Positions 1 through 11,291 of a stretch of DNA of 64,000 bases are shown one piece after another (position 1 is the stretch's first letter; every line of letters starts with the position of its first letter). Below the pieces are notes generated by a model that was not told where the DNA came from, made no database searches, and saw only the letters and a program-made list of their open reading frames with translations. Made by a program: the position numbers and the translations under genes. Origin of the DNA: Hyaloperonospora brassicae (lineage: Eukaryota; Oomycota; Peronosporomycetes; Peronosporales; Peronosporaceae); contig CANTFL010001332.1 of the NCBI GenBank assembly GCA_947650285.1, positions 124,001-188,000 on the forward strand, given 5' to 3'.

Positions 1-664
1 GCAAAAGACTGACCTGTCTATCGGCTCGGGAGAAATATTCTTCACCCGATTCATCCGACTGAAGAGCAAGGTCTATCACTGTTCCCTGACGAAGACTTCA
101 CCACGTGTCCTCTGCTTGCGATAGCTCTCGCCCGCGTGAGCCACTCATCGCCAGTTATATCCGTACTGAGTGAACTTCTTGAGAGAATGGAAATTTCACA
201 GTAGTTTATCTCCAGAAACTCCGCCCATCGATTTGCTCGATCACCCAGAAGTTGTGGTGTCTTCACCGGATATATTGTCCACCGCTGCTTCATAGGAGAG
301 CATCCCAGATACCGCTTCTTGTGTGCACAGCTACGTCCACCGTGTTCTTGATCGGGTCGCTGTAAAAGCTGGCGTGTCCGAGCGCTTTACATCTAACTCT
401 TTTCGTCTCGGAGGGGCGCAGAATGCGAATGGGGCTGGATTGTGCGTACAGTGCTTCTTCGACCGAGACGCCTGGAATATGGCAGCGACGAATAAGGCCT
501 TCGCGTACGTCGCTGAAACAGATTCCGAAGACCACAAGGGTTTTCGGGTCTTGAGTGGGCGGCACGTCGATACCGACTTATCTATCCTATCACTTGATGT
601 CTTCGACTCCGGTCCGCAGACAACGATACAAACTATTGCGACAGCGCTATTCAATGCATCTTAA
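1..664 (+). pseudogene. Tyrosine-recombinase (Crypton-like) pseudogene, C-terminal part
   Basis: The open segment at 323-664 encodes a stretch containing SNSFRLGGAQNANG and then WNMAATNKAFAYV. This layout resembles the catalytic C-terminus of the tyrosine recombinases carried by Crypton-type transposons, common in oomycetes. Upstream, in other frames, the same protein can be followed through FFTRFIRLKS (about 50-80) and PDEDFTTCPLLAIALARVS (about 86-142). The gene is therefore broken by at least two frameshifts and several stops. The 5' part lies outside the window. Such enzymes cut and rejoin DNA through a tyrosine nucleophile. I cannot see a complete R-H-R-Y set, so the copy is judged dead. 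The Crypton label is family recognition by eye; a DIRS or Ngaro origin is not excluded. Confidence 0.55.
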
Positions 665-1223
665 GGGCTCATGACTACACAATACAACGTGAACAAAATG
701 GTGATTGAAACGCTAATCACTTACCTGCTGCTTCAGAATACATCATTGAATGCAGCTCAAGAAAGACGGACCTGTAGTCACACGTTTGGAAGCTTGTGTA
801 ATTCACCAAGATTACTCCGTCAGCGATCTTCTAGCTTGGTCTTCGCACCTAACCTGATACACGAAGAGAAATATGCAACCAAATCTCATTTAGGCTTTAT
901 ACAGCACAATTTACATCACAAAGAAACCAATATATCTTCGTTTAGCTGCATTGATTAAACAGTTAATCAAGGTCAACAGAAAGCTCAAATCTCGTAAATC
1001 GATAACTGAAGCTGATGCCTACAACAAAGCACAACCAAAAACTAAACATAAAAGAAGTGAGGATAGAAGCAAAGAACTACCAGCCTAACGTCGCCGAACG
1101 AGCTCGTCAACAAACCTGAAGGAAGTCTGGTTCTACTGGTAAACTCAGTAAAAACGCCTTTGTGATTCGTGTGATAGCTCGAGCAAGCACAAGAAATCTA
1201 CCGTCTAAATTGTCGCTGCATTC
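665..1223. other. No recognisable gene
   Basis: AT-rich sequence following the recombinase fragment. The 95-codon open frame at 671-958 has no recognisable motif and reads like chance coding. Nothing else is supported. Confidence 0.6.
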
Positions 1224-1580
1224 ATGAAGCTGTTTCTTGCTAATGGCTTCGTGCTTGATGAGACATCTCCACAGTATCGAGACGATGTGTTTAATTTTGG
1301 CGATGTCGCCGATATGCAGTTACTTTCGTTTTGTGTCGAGCACATCATCAAAGCCCGCGGAGCACAAAGCTTCCTCAAGCCCATGCGCAAGCTGCACGAA
1401 GATATTCAGCTAATTACACACATTCAACGATACAGACAACTTCAAGCCGCCGAACGCATTGCAGATCCATCACCTGCGCATACTACAAACTTTATCGGAT
1501 TCATTATCACATCCGCAGTACCGATAGACGTAGGTCTTCACGCCATTGTATACTGTTTGAGATATTATTGCATTAAATAA
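1224..1580 (+). CDS. Unrecognised 118-residue open frame
   Basis: An uninterrupted frame begins with ATG and continues for 118 codons in otherwise stop-rich DNA. The product has a varied, protein-like composition in its first 85 residues (for example FNFGDVADMQLLSFCVEHII), with a histidine- and arginine-rich middle. There is no signal peptide or membrane segment. I do not recognise it. It may be a remnant of a transposon protein, given the recombinase fragment upstream, or a chance frame. Confidence 0.25.
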   Translation: MKLFLANGFVLDETSPQYRDDVFNFGDVADMQLLSFCVEHIIKARGAQSFLKPMRKLHEDIQLITHIQRYRQLQAAERIADPSPAHTTNFIGFIITSAVPIDVGLHAIVYCLRYYCIK

Positions 1581-1767
1581 TGAGAAATGCAACAAGTACA
1601 TATGAACAAGATCGGCGAGACGCGTTAGCTGGTCCTGACTCTCATTAAACAGCGTACATACATGATAGTTTAATAATCCATTTCAACCTTAATTGTCGAG
1701 GTCAGCTCGCTTAAAATGCTCTATAACATGTAAGAATCGTATCACGTGACGGCGTGTAATTGTCGTG

Positions 1768-2096
1768 CTAGAAGGTCGAACTCGCCGTCGTCGTGTACAC
1801 TTTCTTCCGGTTATCATACATCATGTACGGATTGAACTCGCACCTGGTCTTCTTCTTGTCGCTGTAGTGCGACTGGAAGTATCCGACACCGTTCTTACTT
1901 GAGACGCCATTCGTGGTCAGAGCTACAAATAAGCATCAATTTGTAATGATTAAAGTCGATCTTCCGACCGACCACATACATATTCACCACTTTAAATCTT
2001 AATTTTGGTTTCAACGAAGTAAGCGACTTCTGTAGTATACCCATACACGTTGCCACACACGATCTCGTAGATCACCTCTTCTCCTTGTTCATTTAC
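1768..2096 (-). pseudogene. Coding remnant in two pieces, unrecognised
   Basis: Read on the minus strand, about 2096-1995 gives an open segment containing EVIYEIVCGNVYGYTTEVAY. About 1921-1768 gives a second one containing GYFQSHYSDKKKTRC and ending in a stop. Between them is a stretch ending in TTTGTAG, compatible with an intron acceptor. However, the first piece runs into a stop before a clear donor, so the model does not close. The compositions look like real protein, but neither piece starts with ATG and I do not recognise the family. A further open minus-strand segment at 2299-2487 (cysteine-rich, ending in [10 protein letters not shown]) could belong to the same decayed gene. Confidence 0.3.
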
Positions 2097-2301
2097 TTGT
2101 CCTATTCGCACGAAACAGCATCGCTGTCACTAATTTTAACTTCACAACGTTTACACTCTCCCCCTCTCGCTCCTTACATTGTGGAACATGCGCTAGTTTT
2201 CGTAGCAGTCAATATGTTTACGCCCTTGTCGCAAACAAACTCTCTACACATGATCGGACGAGAATGTATGACCTTTGAGTACTCCGATATGATCTACTTC
2301 A

Positions 2302-2487
<186 letters not shown>

Positions 2488-2712
2488 CTATTGACTCTTC
2501 AAACGTACAGCATGCGTATTCTCATCGTCGACGACCGATCGATCGTAGTATACACCATCCACTGCTTTCAAGGCAAAATGTCGACAATGTCGAAACCGAT
2601 AGACACCTGACACACGGACCCCGACCAGCTAGCACCTTAATTACATGTGTCACGTAATACCATCACTGATGTCCAGCCTTTTAGGCGAGCACAGCAACCA
2701 CGCTGTACACCA

Positions 2713-3050
2713 TTTACGCACGGGAAATAAGGTCATCCGGATAGCACATGGGCGGCATGAGGTCCAACATGTAGCTTACCTGTCATTTCATACAACATAA
2801 ATATCAAGTCGCAGCCCATTATGTGCGTATGGATCTACATGGACATGGGTGCACATACTCAGCAAACGCGTTGCGCATCATTTTACGCACAGGTATACAG
2901 GTCGTAAAACAGCACTTGGGCGGCAGGTAATTCATCATGTAGCTTCTTAAAAATCTGTCATTGAATACAACATAATGTTTAATTCTCAGTTAAGTACGCG
3001 CGTACGGATATACATGGACACGGGTGCACGTGTGTATACATTGAAGCACC
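2713..3050. repeat. Two diverged tandem copies of a 169-bp unit
   Basis: The motif TTTACGCAC followed by an acttGGGCGGCA block, then TCATGTAGCTT, ATACAACATAA and TACATGGACA-GGGTGCAC occurs in the same order from 2713 and again from 2882. The unit length is therefore 169 bp, with substantial divergence between copies. No coding content is seen. Confidence 0.6.
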
Positions 3051-4840
3051 ATCATGTACAGCTCATCCACAGTCCACATGTCGTGACAAATTAATAGTTT
3101 GTCCCAGCTCACGATGAAGTGAAGCAGATTAGTACGTATAATTTTGCTTCCGAGCACACACACATGGACAATCAATTTGCCTTAATCAATCATATTTTAA
3201 GCTCCCCTGTCCACTTTTAATTATGAGCACAAAAATGCACACAAATTGCACACTATTACTCAATTTCGTACTGGCTTTGTCCCTGTCGGAGCGTGTCGCA
3301 GGTCGGAGATTTTATGGTATGGTAAATTGAAAGTGCATTTGACAAATCATTACCTTTTACCCTATGTAATGTGCTTATAGGAGATGCATTCTTTGTCTGG
3401 AAAAATTGATAGGAACTTTCTCGAGTCTGAATCCAAAGCCGCTTAAGTAGAAGACTTCGCCACCAATATTGTGGAAACAAATCCAAGTTTGTACAGTATT
3501 TGCACACTTATCGTTGCGTAGCAAAAACGTTTCTGGTGATCTGCAAACGACACATCAAAGTGTTTACTGTCTGGAATGATTTCGACGGTGCGGCCATAAG
3601 ACCAAGTCCCCTTTCGGTGAAATGTATGCTGATGGTTTAACTTAAGTCGAATATAAGTCCTTCAGTCTTTGGTATCGCAAAATTTGTTCTGTCTATGTCA
3701 GCCAACGCATTGGACAATATTATCTGGTGAATGTGCCTTTTGTAAAGGTAACTCTCAACACATGCAATAAAGCGAGACCATATATATATATATTATAGGT
3801 TGCACCAAGCACTCAAACACTCCCTCGGCTGAGCTTGGTGCAAATAGTGAGCGCTAATGGGGAAACAAAAAACGAATGTGACCGACGCATTCTCCCAGGC
3901 GTTTTTTTAGAGTGATGAAATCTGATCTATGTCTGCCAGGTTTTCGAGTAGTGCTTGAATCGGTAAACATTCAGCCATAATTTATTTTTGTGCAAGTAGC
4001 GAACGTTGTAGACATCTTGGGCTGTCACATGCAGGTCAAAGTGTTGTTTTCTAATAATATGGGTTTTCGACTCGGCAAAAAGCCTACTCGATCTGATTCT
4101 ATATCGTACGCCTTACCGCTTGGCGTCATATTAATCCCCTCAGGATGGGTTGAACTGTGTCAAAATCTTGGTAATTACGGGCTAAACAAATTACAGTGAC
4201 CTTCCACATTGCTTCTTCGGTTCGAGTATTGCCAATACTAACGCGGACCGTAGACACCCCACTCTTCGGCTGTTGGACACGCGGATGAAGGCGCTACTAT
4301 CGCTAATTGCAGCAGGATCCTGTGAGCCTTCGGAATCGTGACCTTCACATCCCCGTATTTTCAGTATGCGACATAATGCGTACGCCGGACACAACTAGTG
4401 ACAATAGACTATACTTGGAGCATGGTATGCAGAGCTCTTTTAAAATATCATGCTTGATATGGTCGAGTGTTTAGAATGTCGGTGAGCATTTCTGATGTTA
4501 ACTAGTTGTGATATGTGACACGCTGGGTGCACATTATCGCCAACAAAGTGAGACCAGATATTTATGTGCTTGCTTCGGGTTGAGCCGACGCTGAAATTCA
4601 CCTTCTTAATTGCAGCTACTCTTCTACAACAATGAGTGACAGCGGTTCGTTGTATGTGGTAAGTTTCATCTCCGATACACGATTATGACCCAAATACATT
4701 TATTTACGCCTGTTGTGCCATCGATATACTCAGCTTCTATTGTGGACAGCGCAACTACAGAATGTATTTACTACTACGAGTTAAGTACGTCATTTTCCCC
4801 AGAAGAACACCAGTTGTGAACTTTGCGTCTGCTTAAAAAA
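3051..4840. other. AT-rich intergenic DNA, no gene seen
   Basis: A short TA microsatellite lies at about 3781-3795. Open frames on either strand stay under about 85 codons and carry no recognisable motif. Confidence 0.6.
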
Positions 4841-4849
4841 CGGCTGTGG

Positions 4850-5480
4850 CGGAGTGGTGATCGCTCTTTAGAGGAGCCAGCCCAACTTTCCACTGGCGCC
4901 CGGACGACCGACTAACGGAGGGTGTACTCCGATTCCGTGTTCTTGATTTCCTTCCTCACCTTGTGTACCCGTCGGTGAGGCGGGTTGCACTCTTCCAGGT
5001 GGACTCGTGTTAATGGAAAACTTGACCGTGATTGTGATGGGGTCGAGGTTCGATCACGGTGTGGAAATCTTCACACCACGTTCGGGGTTGGTGTGGTCAC
5101 GTGGAATTCGTCACGCGATCACTAGTATGCTTGTGGGGTGCTCGATATGATTCACCCTGATCTGTAACAGATCGCCTTGTCCAAATGTAGACCTTGATTC
5201 GCGAGCGTTCTGACCACTCGAGCCGTCTCGCGATCTTGGGTCCTCAACCACAAAGGGTTATCTGCGTCCAGTCGCAGTTGGGGTGTTGTTTAAGGATTCT
5301 TGATCCCTGGTCAAACAATCCAAGATACCACTTGATCAATATATGTAATTTTTTGTTTGACGTCGGGTTGCCAATTATCCACCTGGAGGGGAAGTCGGCA
5401 CGTGTACTTTGAAGCAATTTGAACTCTGTGTAATGTTAACCAATCAAAACCCAACAACCCTATTCCCATCCCCATGTATT
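4850..5480 (+). repeat. Diverged LTR fragment related to the 1.8-kb LTR at 30-34 kb
   Basis: Several blocks appear in the same order as in the LTR copies at 30,250-33,861: CGGAGGGTGTACTCCGAT, TTGTGTACCCGTCGG, GGAAATCTTCACACCACG, then GACCACTCGAGCCGTCTCGC and an AT-rich tail with CCAATCAAAACCCAACA. This shows an old, partial copy of that LTR family. Ends and target duplications are no longer visible. Confidence 0.5.
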
Positions 5481-5539
5481 GGACATCGGTTGCCACATGT
5501 CGCTCTCTCTAGACGATAGCGATCTTGTACTTGCGTGGC

Positions 5540-5965
5540 CCACACCTGATATGCTTGTCTGATCGCGATCACATACCTGATGACTGATCACGAAATCGAT
5601 ATCGATCGCTTCATGATCGCGATCGCCTTACTGATCGCGGATCACATGGTATGCTCCACACCAACTTGATTGCGATCACTCACCTGATTAATGATCTCGA
5701 TCTCGATCACTTCCTGATCGCGGATCACATGGTGTGCTCCACACCAACTTAATCGCGATCACTTACCTGATCAATAATCCCGATCTCGATCGCTTCCTGA
5801 TCGCGAGCCTAACTGATCGCGGATCACATGGTGTGCTCCACGCCAACTTGATCGCGATCACCTACCTGATCACTGATCACGATCGCGATCGCATACCTAA
5901 TCACTGATCACGATCGCCATCTGGATCGCGATTGCCTTGCTGAATGCGGTTCCCTTCTTGATCGA
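5540..5965. repeat. GATC-rich satellite-like array
   Basis: GATC and GATCGCGATC occur dozens of times. A longer unit beginning CTGATCGCGGATCACATGGT and continuing through GCTCCACACCAACTTGAT recurs at about 5631, 5714 and 5813 (spacings 83 and 99). The array is imperfect but clearly tandem. No coding potential. Confidence 0.7.
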
Positions 5966-7150
5966 CTGGTCGCCAACGTTACCTCCCGCCTCATACCTTG
6001 ATCCAAAATCGCAGGTCCCAACTTGCCCGATCTGGTATCCATTTTAGTTTAACTGTCCAGTAGACGCGATCTGACCAGATATGGGACCGGGCAGCCAACC
6101 TTTTGACTGGCTCGGACATAACAGGAATGCGATCAGTTCCTCTACAGCGAATTTCCATAGTCGCTTTACCACAGTGTCGCTATAAAATTTTAAGCGTGGT
6201 AGTAGTCGAATTGAGCTAAGTAAGTGATTTCTTGATGCTATTGATGTGAGCTAAGATGTAGGATCAATTTTTGAGTACATGATAATAAAATCGATCATGT
6301 AGTATGTATTATCCATCTATGCTTTTAAGCTTGTCTTCCTGACCCCCTGTCCATTCGATGAATGAGCCAAATTTTTGGATCGGACTCTAACTTAAACGAT
6401 TCTTAACACCCCCTTCAAGAACTGACTGCCTCTCTTGTCGCGCATTTAAACGTCCGCCAAAATCCCTCTTTTCACCTCCTTTTCCAACACAAGGTACTTT
6501 ATAGCTAACGCATGAGGCGTTTGACATAGTTATAAGGTTCGACAATGGGTACTTGCGTCGCTCTACACAAACGCTATACGGCCGTAGTGATATCAAGGCG
6601 AGTGTAGTTGAAAATATAATAGCAGTGATCTCATAACTTCTTAGCCGCTCATATAAAAAGTAGCTCGATATTCGATCGTAAAGATTGTGTGTCTCGTTCT
6701 TTAGTGTCAAAGGGGTTGCGCGGTTTTTCAGCTCGAACTTGGAAAATGGAGCATTAGTTTTGAGTTAATGCTGCAGCAAGTAGCCGTTTCGGTTGTATCC
6801 ACATTGGTACTGAGGCACCTCATACTCAAACCCTTTTCGTTAGGTGCAAATTTTTCGTGAAACTGTTGCACGAATGTTTCCAAATAAAAAACATATTTTG
6901 CAATTGCGATCGTATCTTCGACATAGAAAACAAAACTGAAGTGCCTAAGGGTTCGTGTAAATAAATCAGACGCACAAATTTTGACTACTATGTATGCAAT
7001 AGCTTCCCAGGAGAAATTTGTGATTCACTTCGTCTAATAGAATCCTAATTTGGATAATTATATAAACTTTTAACGTTACGTAAACGTGTTCCTTTGTAGT
7101 CCATGTGATTGATTATCGTAGACTAGGAGATCGATTTGTGCACGAAGACA
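5966..7150. other. No recognisable gene
   Basis: AT-rich DNA. The 107-codon minus-strand frame at 6387-6710 lacks recognisable motifs. Confidence 0.5.
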
Positions 7151-7154
7151 GGCA

Positions 7155-7762
7155 TTAAGGACGCCACCGTGGCGACCTGTAAATTTCCACTAGACGGCAA
7201 GCGTGATTATAAATTTGCGCTTGCCATTTATAAACTGGAGAATATGTCTTGCTAACGTTCATACCATATCGCTTAGTCAATGCTTTTGCCACAAGCCGAG
7301 CCTTAAAATTATCAAGCTTGCCTAGCGAGTTGTCTCCAATTTTGACGACCCATACTGTTGACATCACCACCTTGGCTTCCGGGTGGAATAACAGATTTAT
7401 TCCATTTACCAATCGTACATAACTTATCGAGATCTTGCATCATGAATTTCTTGAGCTGTGGATAGAAAAGATTTTTCAAAGCTTCGAGAATATTTGATGA
7501 CCTAGAAAAACACCAGAAAGATGCAGTGCAAGCGTAGCTGCTCCAGGAAGACTAGTATAATCGAGAAGAATGGACGCAAGTAGCTCGAAGTCTTCGGTAA
7601 AAAGGTTTCCACATCAATAGTGGGAGCCGAATGCATTATCAATTTGGCTTGGTAATTGTGGTTTCTTGAATTTGGTTCACCTGGCATGTAGTTCAAGTCG
7701 TTGTCGCTGCCCATGTCGTCGCTCGTCTGATCGATTGGTGATGTTTGTGTAATATGGTGCAC
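7155..7762 (-). pseudogene. Copia polyprotein fragment (start of reverse transcriptase)
   Basis: The minus-strand frame at 7155-7412 contains NFKARLVAKALTKRYGMNVS followed by KTYSPV. This is the conserved block at the start of Copia reverse transcriptases (consensus YKARLVAKGF...Y.ETFSPV). The frame at 7502-7762 lies just upstream in the element and has the acidic linker composition typical between integrase and RT. No LTRs are found nearby, so this is an isolated fragment. Confidence 0.6.
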
Positions 7763-8179
7763 ATTTCGCAGCTTAAAAATTTATACTGTAGTCATCCATA
7801 AGGGTTCCTTAGGTTCAGTCGTCCTAACATATAGTGAACGAAAATGCGTATTTCGTTCGCCTCGTTACTGATATGAATATTTCCAATATAGAGGGTTAAT
7901 ATATAAGCATTCGAAGAAATGCACGGTTGTACACTGAGTCTTTCGCATCGAGCACTGCTTTCTAACGTGCTCAGTGAAACTTGCCAAATTCTTGGTCTAT
8001 TCGTCACTGTCGTGCTGTATCAAAAGGATGACCGACGAAGACTGCATTCAAGAGACACTTATGGCCTAATCTTCACCCCACCGACACTACTACCATCAAT
8101 TTTGTTCTCAAACGCCTTAAGATCTAGCGTGTCTGAGTAGCACTCGATCGGCCCGTAGATATCCGCACCTTTGCGATTA

Positions 8180-9010
8180 ATACTGATGCCTCAAGTCAAA
8201 CCCTCTATGAACTTGGTCATATCGACCCTAATAGATCGGTTGATGAGTGTGTTGTAGTCGCGTAGTTGGGAGAGATTAATCATCTTCACCGCCTCCACGA
8301 TATCACAATTTCCTTTGTAGTTGCAAATTACGTATTCAGGAACCTCCTCCAAGCTATTTATAGTAGAGCGCTCAGCCCCCAGGATATTTAACTTTCTGTC
8401 AATTATGGTGTGGATTGCATCCAGGTGCCTTTTTACAATATTCTTTCGATACCGCGCTTTAGATGACCTAGTAATTCATATCATAAAAACACGCGATACT
8501 CTGCTAGATAAGAGACCATCCATCCAAAACTTACCTACGTCGAGCGGTTGCAAATGTGCTATCATGTTTGGCGGAGGGTATTCCAGTTCTACATTGTAGC
8601 ATTCAGGGGAGAACAAGTGACACGACCCGTTGTCCAGCAGGAGATATAATCGCCTCCCGTGGATCTTGTCATTAAAAAGCCGGAGCCACTCAGCAAGCGT
8701 TGACCTGTTTTCCATGCAGTCTGGTTATTAAAGTGCGCAAACTTCCATTTCTTGGTGTTGGGTTTGCGAAGTACTCGAAGTTGCTTCGACTTGCCTATGA
8801 CATATATTTACATCTTTCGACGCCGGTCAAGTTGCAGCACATTCCGAATGTGAAACGACCCTTTTCTTGCTTATCTCCGTTACGCTTGACCATATCCAGC
8901 GTCTTTTTTGATGCAGGCCATCGATCGGAGCTGATTCGTTGTAATCAAATTCCGTCAGTCGTGGATATTGGCCAGTCAGCACTATAATCTCCAATCGATC
9001 CACTATCAAC
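8180..9010 (-). pseudogene. Pogo/Tigger-like DDE transposase pseudogene
   Basis: The clearest part is 8476-8715, encoding RRLYLLLDNGSCHLF and then PPPNMIAHLQPLDVG. These match the second catalytic aspartate block (LLDNCSAH) and the PPNTTAHLQPLD block of pogo/Tigger transposases of the Tc1/mariner superfamily. Upstream, in shifted frames, come FDYNESAP (8910-8960, where the first DE block is expected) and KKTLDMVKRNGDKQEKGRF (about 8840-8895). Downstream, ARYRKNIVKRHLDAI (about 8410-8455) matches the region after the last catalytic residue. At least three frameshifts and a stop after VFMI make it non-functional. Terminal inverted repeats were not found. Confidence 0.65.
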
Positions 9011-11011
9011 TAAGCACGATTAACTGAGTCTGCCTCGCCGTGAAGCGCATGCTGCTGGATGCCTTATATAGCCCTAGATTTGTACAATACCCATTCGAAA
9101 GTCGCGGGTAGTTCCCGCGTAGCCGTTGAGCGATTCGGATTAATCTATGTTCTTCTAGTAGTTGCTCGTCTACGAAAATTTCTCTGTCGTCATCAAGAAC
9201 ATATTATGCGAGAAACGAAGCTTCAAACGCCTAAGATATCACCTTTCATTTGCGCAAACTGCACGTGGCAAGAAACGTGCTGTCTGGTGCCTGGCGAATC
9301 CGTTCTGCTGCCGTTGTGAAGATCCGAATGCCAAGCTTCTTTCTGACCCAGTATTGTATTTATACTCACTTATTGCCAGGTGTGCGTGTCATGTGCACCT
9401 GCATCTAATACTCTGCTCCATCGTGAAACCCGTTCACTTTGTCGACATTTTAGACGTGGATCAAAAGCACATGTGCGAAACGGCATCCAAAGCTAGATTG
9501 TGACAAGTCCAATTGAGATGTGTACTTTTGGTGCGCGTTGTTTTAATATTATGTTTCTTAAATTTTATATGGAGAGGAAGCACACACAAATTAAGCGACG
9601 CAGTCTTATGCGGGACACGATAATCCTTGAACAAAAATTATATCTCGATAGAGCTTTTTATATTGATGAAAAATTGTACTGATTTTTCCGGATGTTGAAT
9701 ATCTCTTATTCTAATAAGAATGAGGTAGAAGTGTTGGTGGCACGAGATAACTTGCTCTAAGATTGGGAGTGAGCGGATCTTGTGATATTATCAAGCGTAC
9801 CGAATGTATCAACGAGATTACCGGCGTCGGACAGGTCAATGCGGCCGGCAGTTTTGGAGTTAAAAATGTCCAGGTACGATCTGAGGCGCGATTAATAAAG
9901 AATGTAGCCGTAATTTTAAAGAATAAACGCGTTGGCATATCGTTTCGGAAAACGACTTTTAGACGACACGATGTAGCCTCACGGTAGAGCGGGCATCAAA
10001 CTTGAGGAGATGGACTACGTCAATAATTTTTTGTAGGTAATTTTAAAAGTGAGCAGCGATCTGCATCACAACGGGTGGATCGATTATTAAGCATAGTACT
10101 GGCGTCAAATAAGAGCTTTTTCCGATTTTAATTACATTCCATATGACTAAAGAGAATCGCGCGGGTTGCATTGAGATGTGTGCGTTGTTATCGCTCGAAA
10201 TTGCCATTTACTGCGAAAATTTTATTTCAGCTGTCTACTGTATAATTTCATGACGCCGCAAGTATTACGTGATCTTGTCATTTACAATTTACCATCGGTA
10301 TCCGATCAAATGCATTTGAAGCGGACACTAAATTACCTTGACTCATTGCACTGTACTTGACAAAATTGTCGAAGCCATCACTCTTCTGTTTGGTAAGAGC
10401 GCAATGTTAAAGCAGATGCATATTCGACTATGGTGACCACATGCTTGGATTTTTTTTCCGTCGACTGAAGATATGTTGATCTTTACTTATAGACCTGTGA
10501 TGGCACCATTTTCATCCGAAGGGGTTGATTTGGACGTGTCTTCCTTTTCTTGACGGTTGCGTGTCTGCTTCGCTTCAGCGCACTGCATACCAAAACGCAT
10601 GGTCTATTTCGTACATTTGATAACATCGGCTAGCTCGACTTAGTGATAGAACGACGTCTTGGTAACTAATATGACCGAGACGTTAATGCTACTACCGCAA
10701 GGTGGAGCTTTTAATGCGGATATAAGGAGTGGTAGCTTCAACAACTATGACGGTTTCAGCACAGAAGGACCAAAGCTGTCGATCGCATGAGGCACGAGCA
10801 CAAATATGATCATTTGTAAAGATGATACAGTGATCGAAGAAGGATACCAAACATACAAGATCAATCAGATTATATACTGAGCGTAAATTTTGTGGCATGT
10901 TAAGGACGAAGTGAAAATCTGTGAGATCATATCGGGTGACTTTTACGTTCGTAGTCGTCTTTAAATACACATAGCATTTATATTGTTGTGAGCACGAATC
11001 CGTTTGCGATG
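9011..11011. other. No recognisable gene
   Basis: AT-rich, stop-rich sequence on both strands. Scattered frames (for example 9162-9503, 113 codons) have no recognisable motifs. Confidence 0.5.
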
Positions 11012-11290
11012 TGTTTAAAGGTGCTAAGCTTGACGACCGAAACTGGGAAGGATGCTGGGAGTCCACTCGGAAGACCGGAGAAGACATTTGGGTAGTAGAT
11101 GGAAGATTAGAAAGTGATTGATTATCAGAGATTATCTGCCTACGCCCTGATTTATATGTGTCCACATATAAATCGGTCAGCACGTCTAATCACCCTACTC
11201 GTCTAATCATTCCTGCGTAATTACTGACGTAAAAACTATCCCGTAAGAACTACACCTTAGAGTTCGGAGGGTTACGGTAACCTTCAATAC
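11012..11290 (-). repeat. 3' LTR of minus-strand Copia element
   Basis: It starts TGTTTAAAGG on the plus strand and ends near CCTTCAATACG. It matches 15,362-15,641 along its whole length with a few substitutions. Confidence 0.85.
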
Positions 11291-11291
11291 G

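Noticed and set aside
5030..5070. tRNA-like GGTTCGATCAC segment
   Set aside because: No acceptor stem or anticodon arm could be built around it; it belongs to the LTR fragment.
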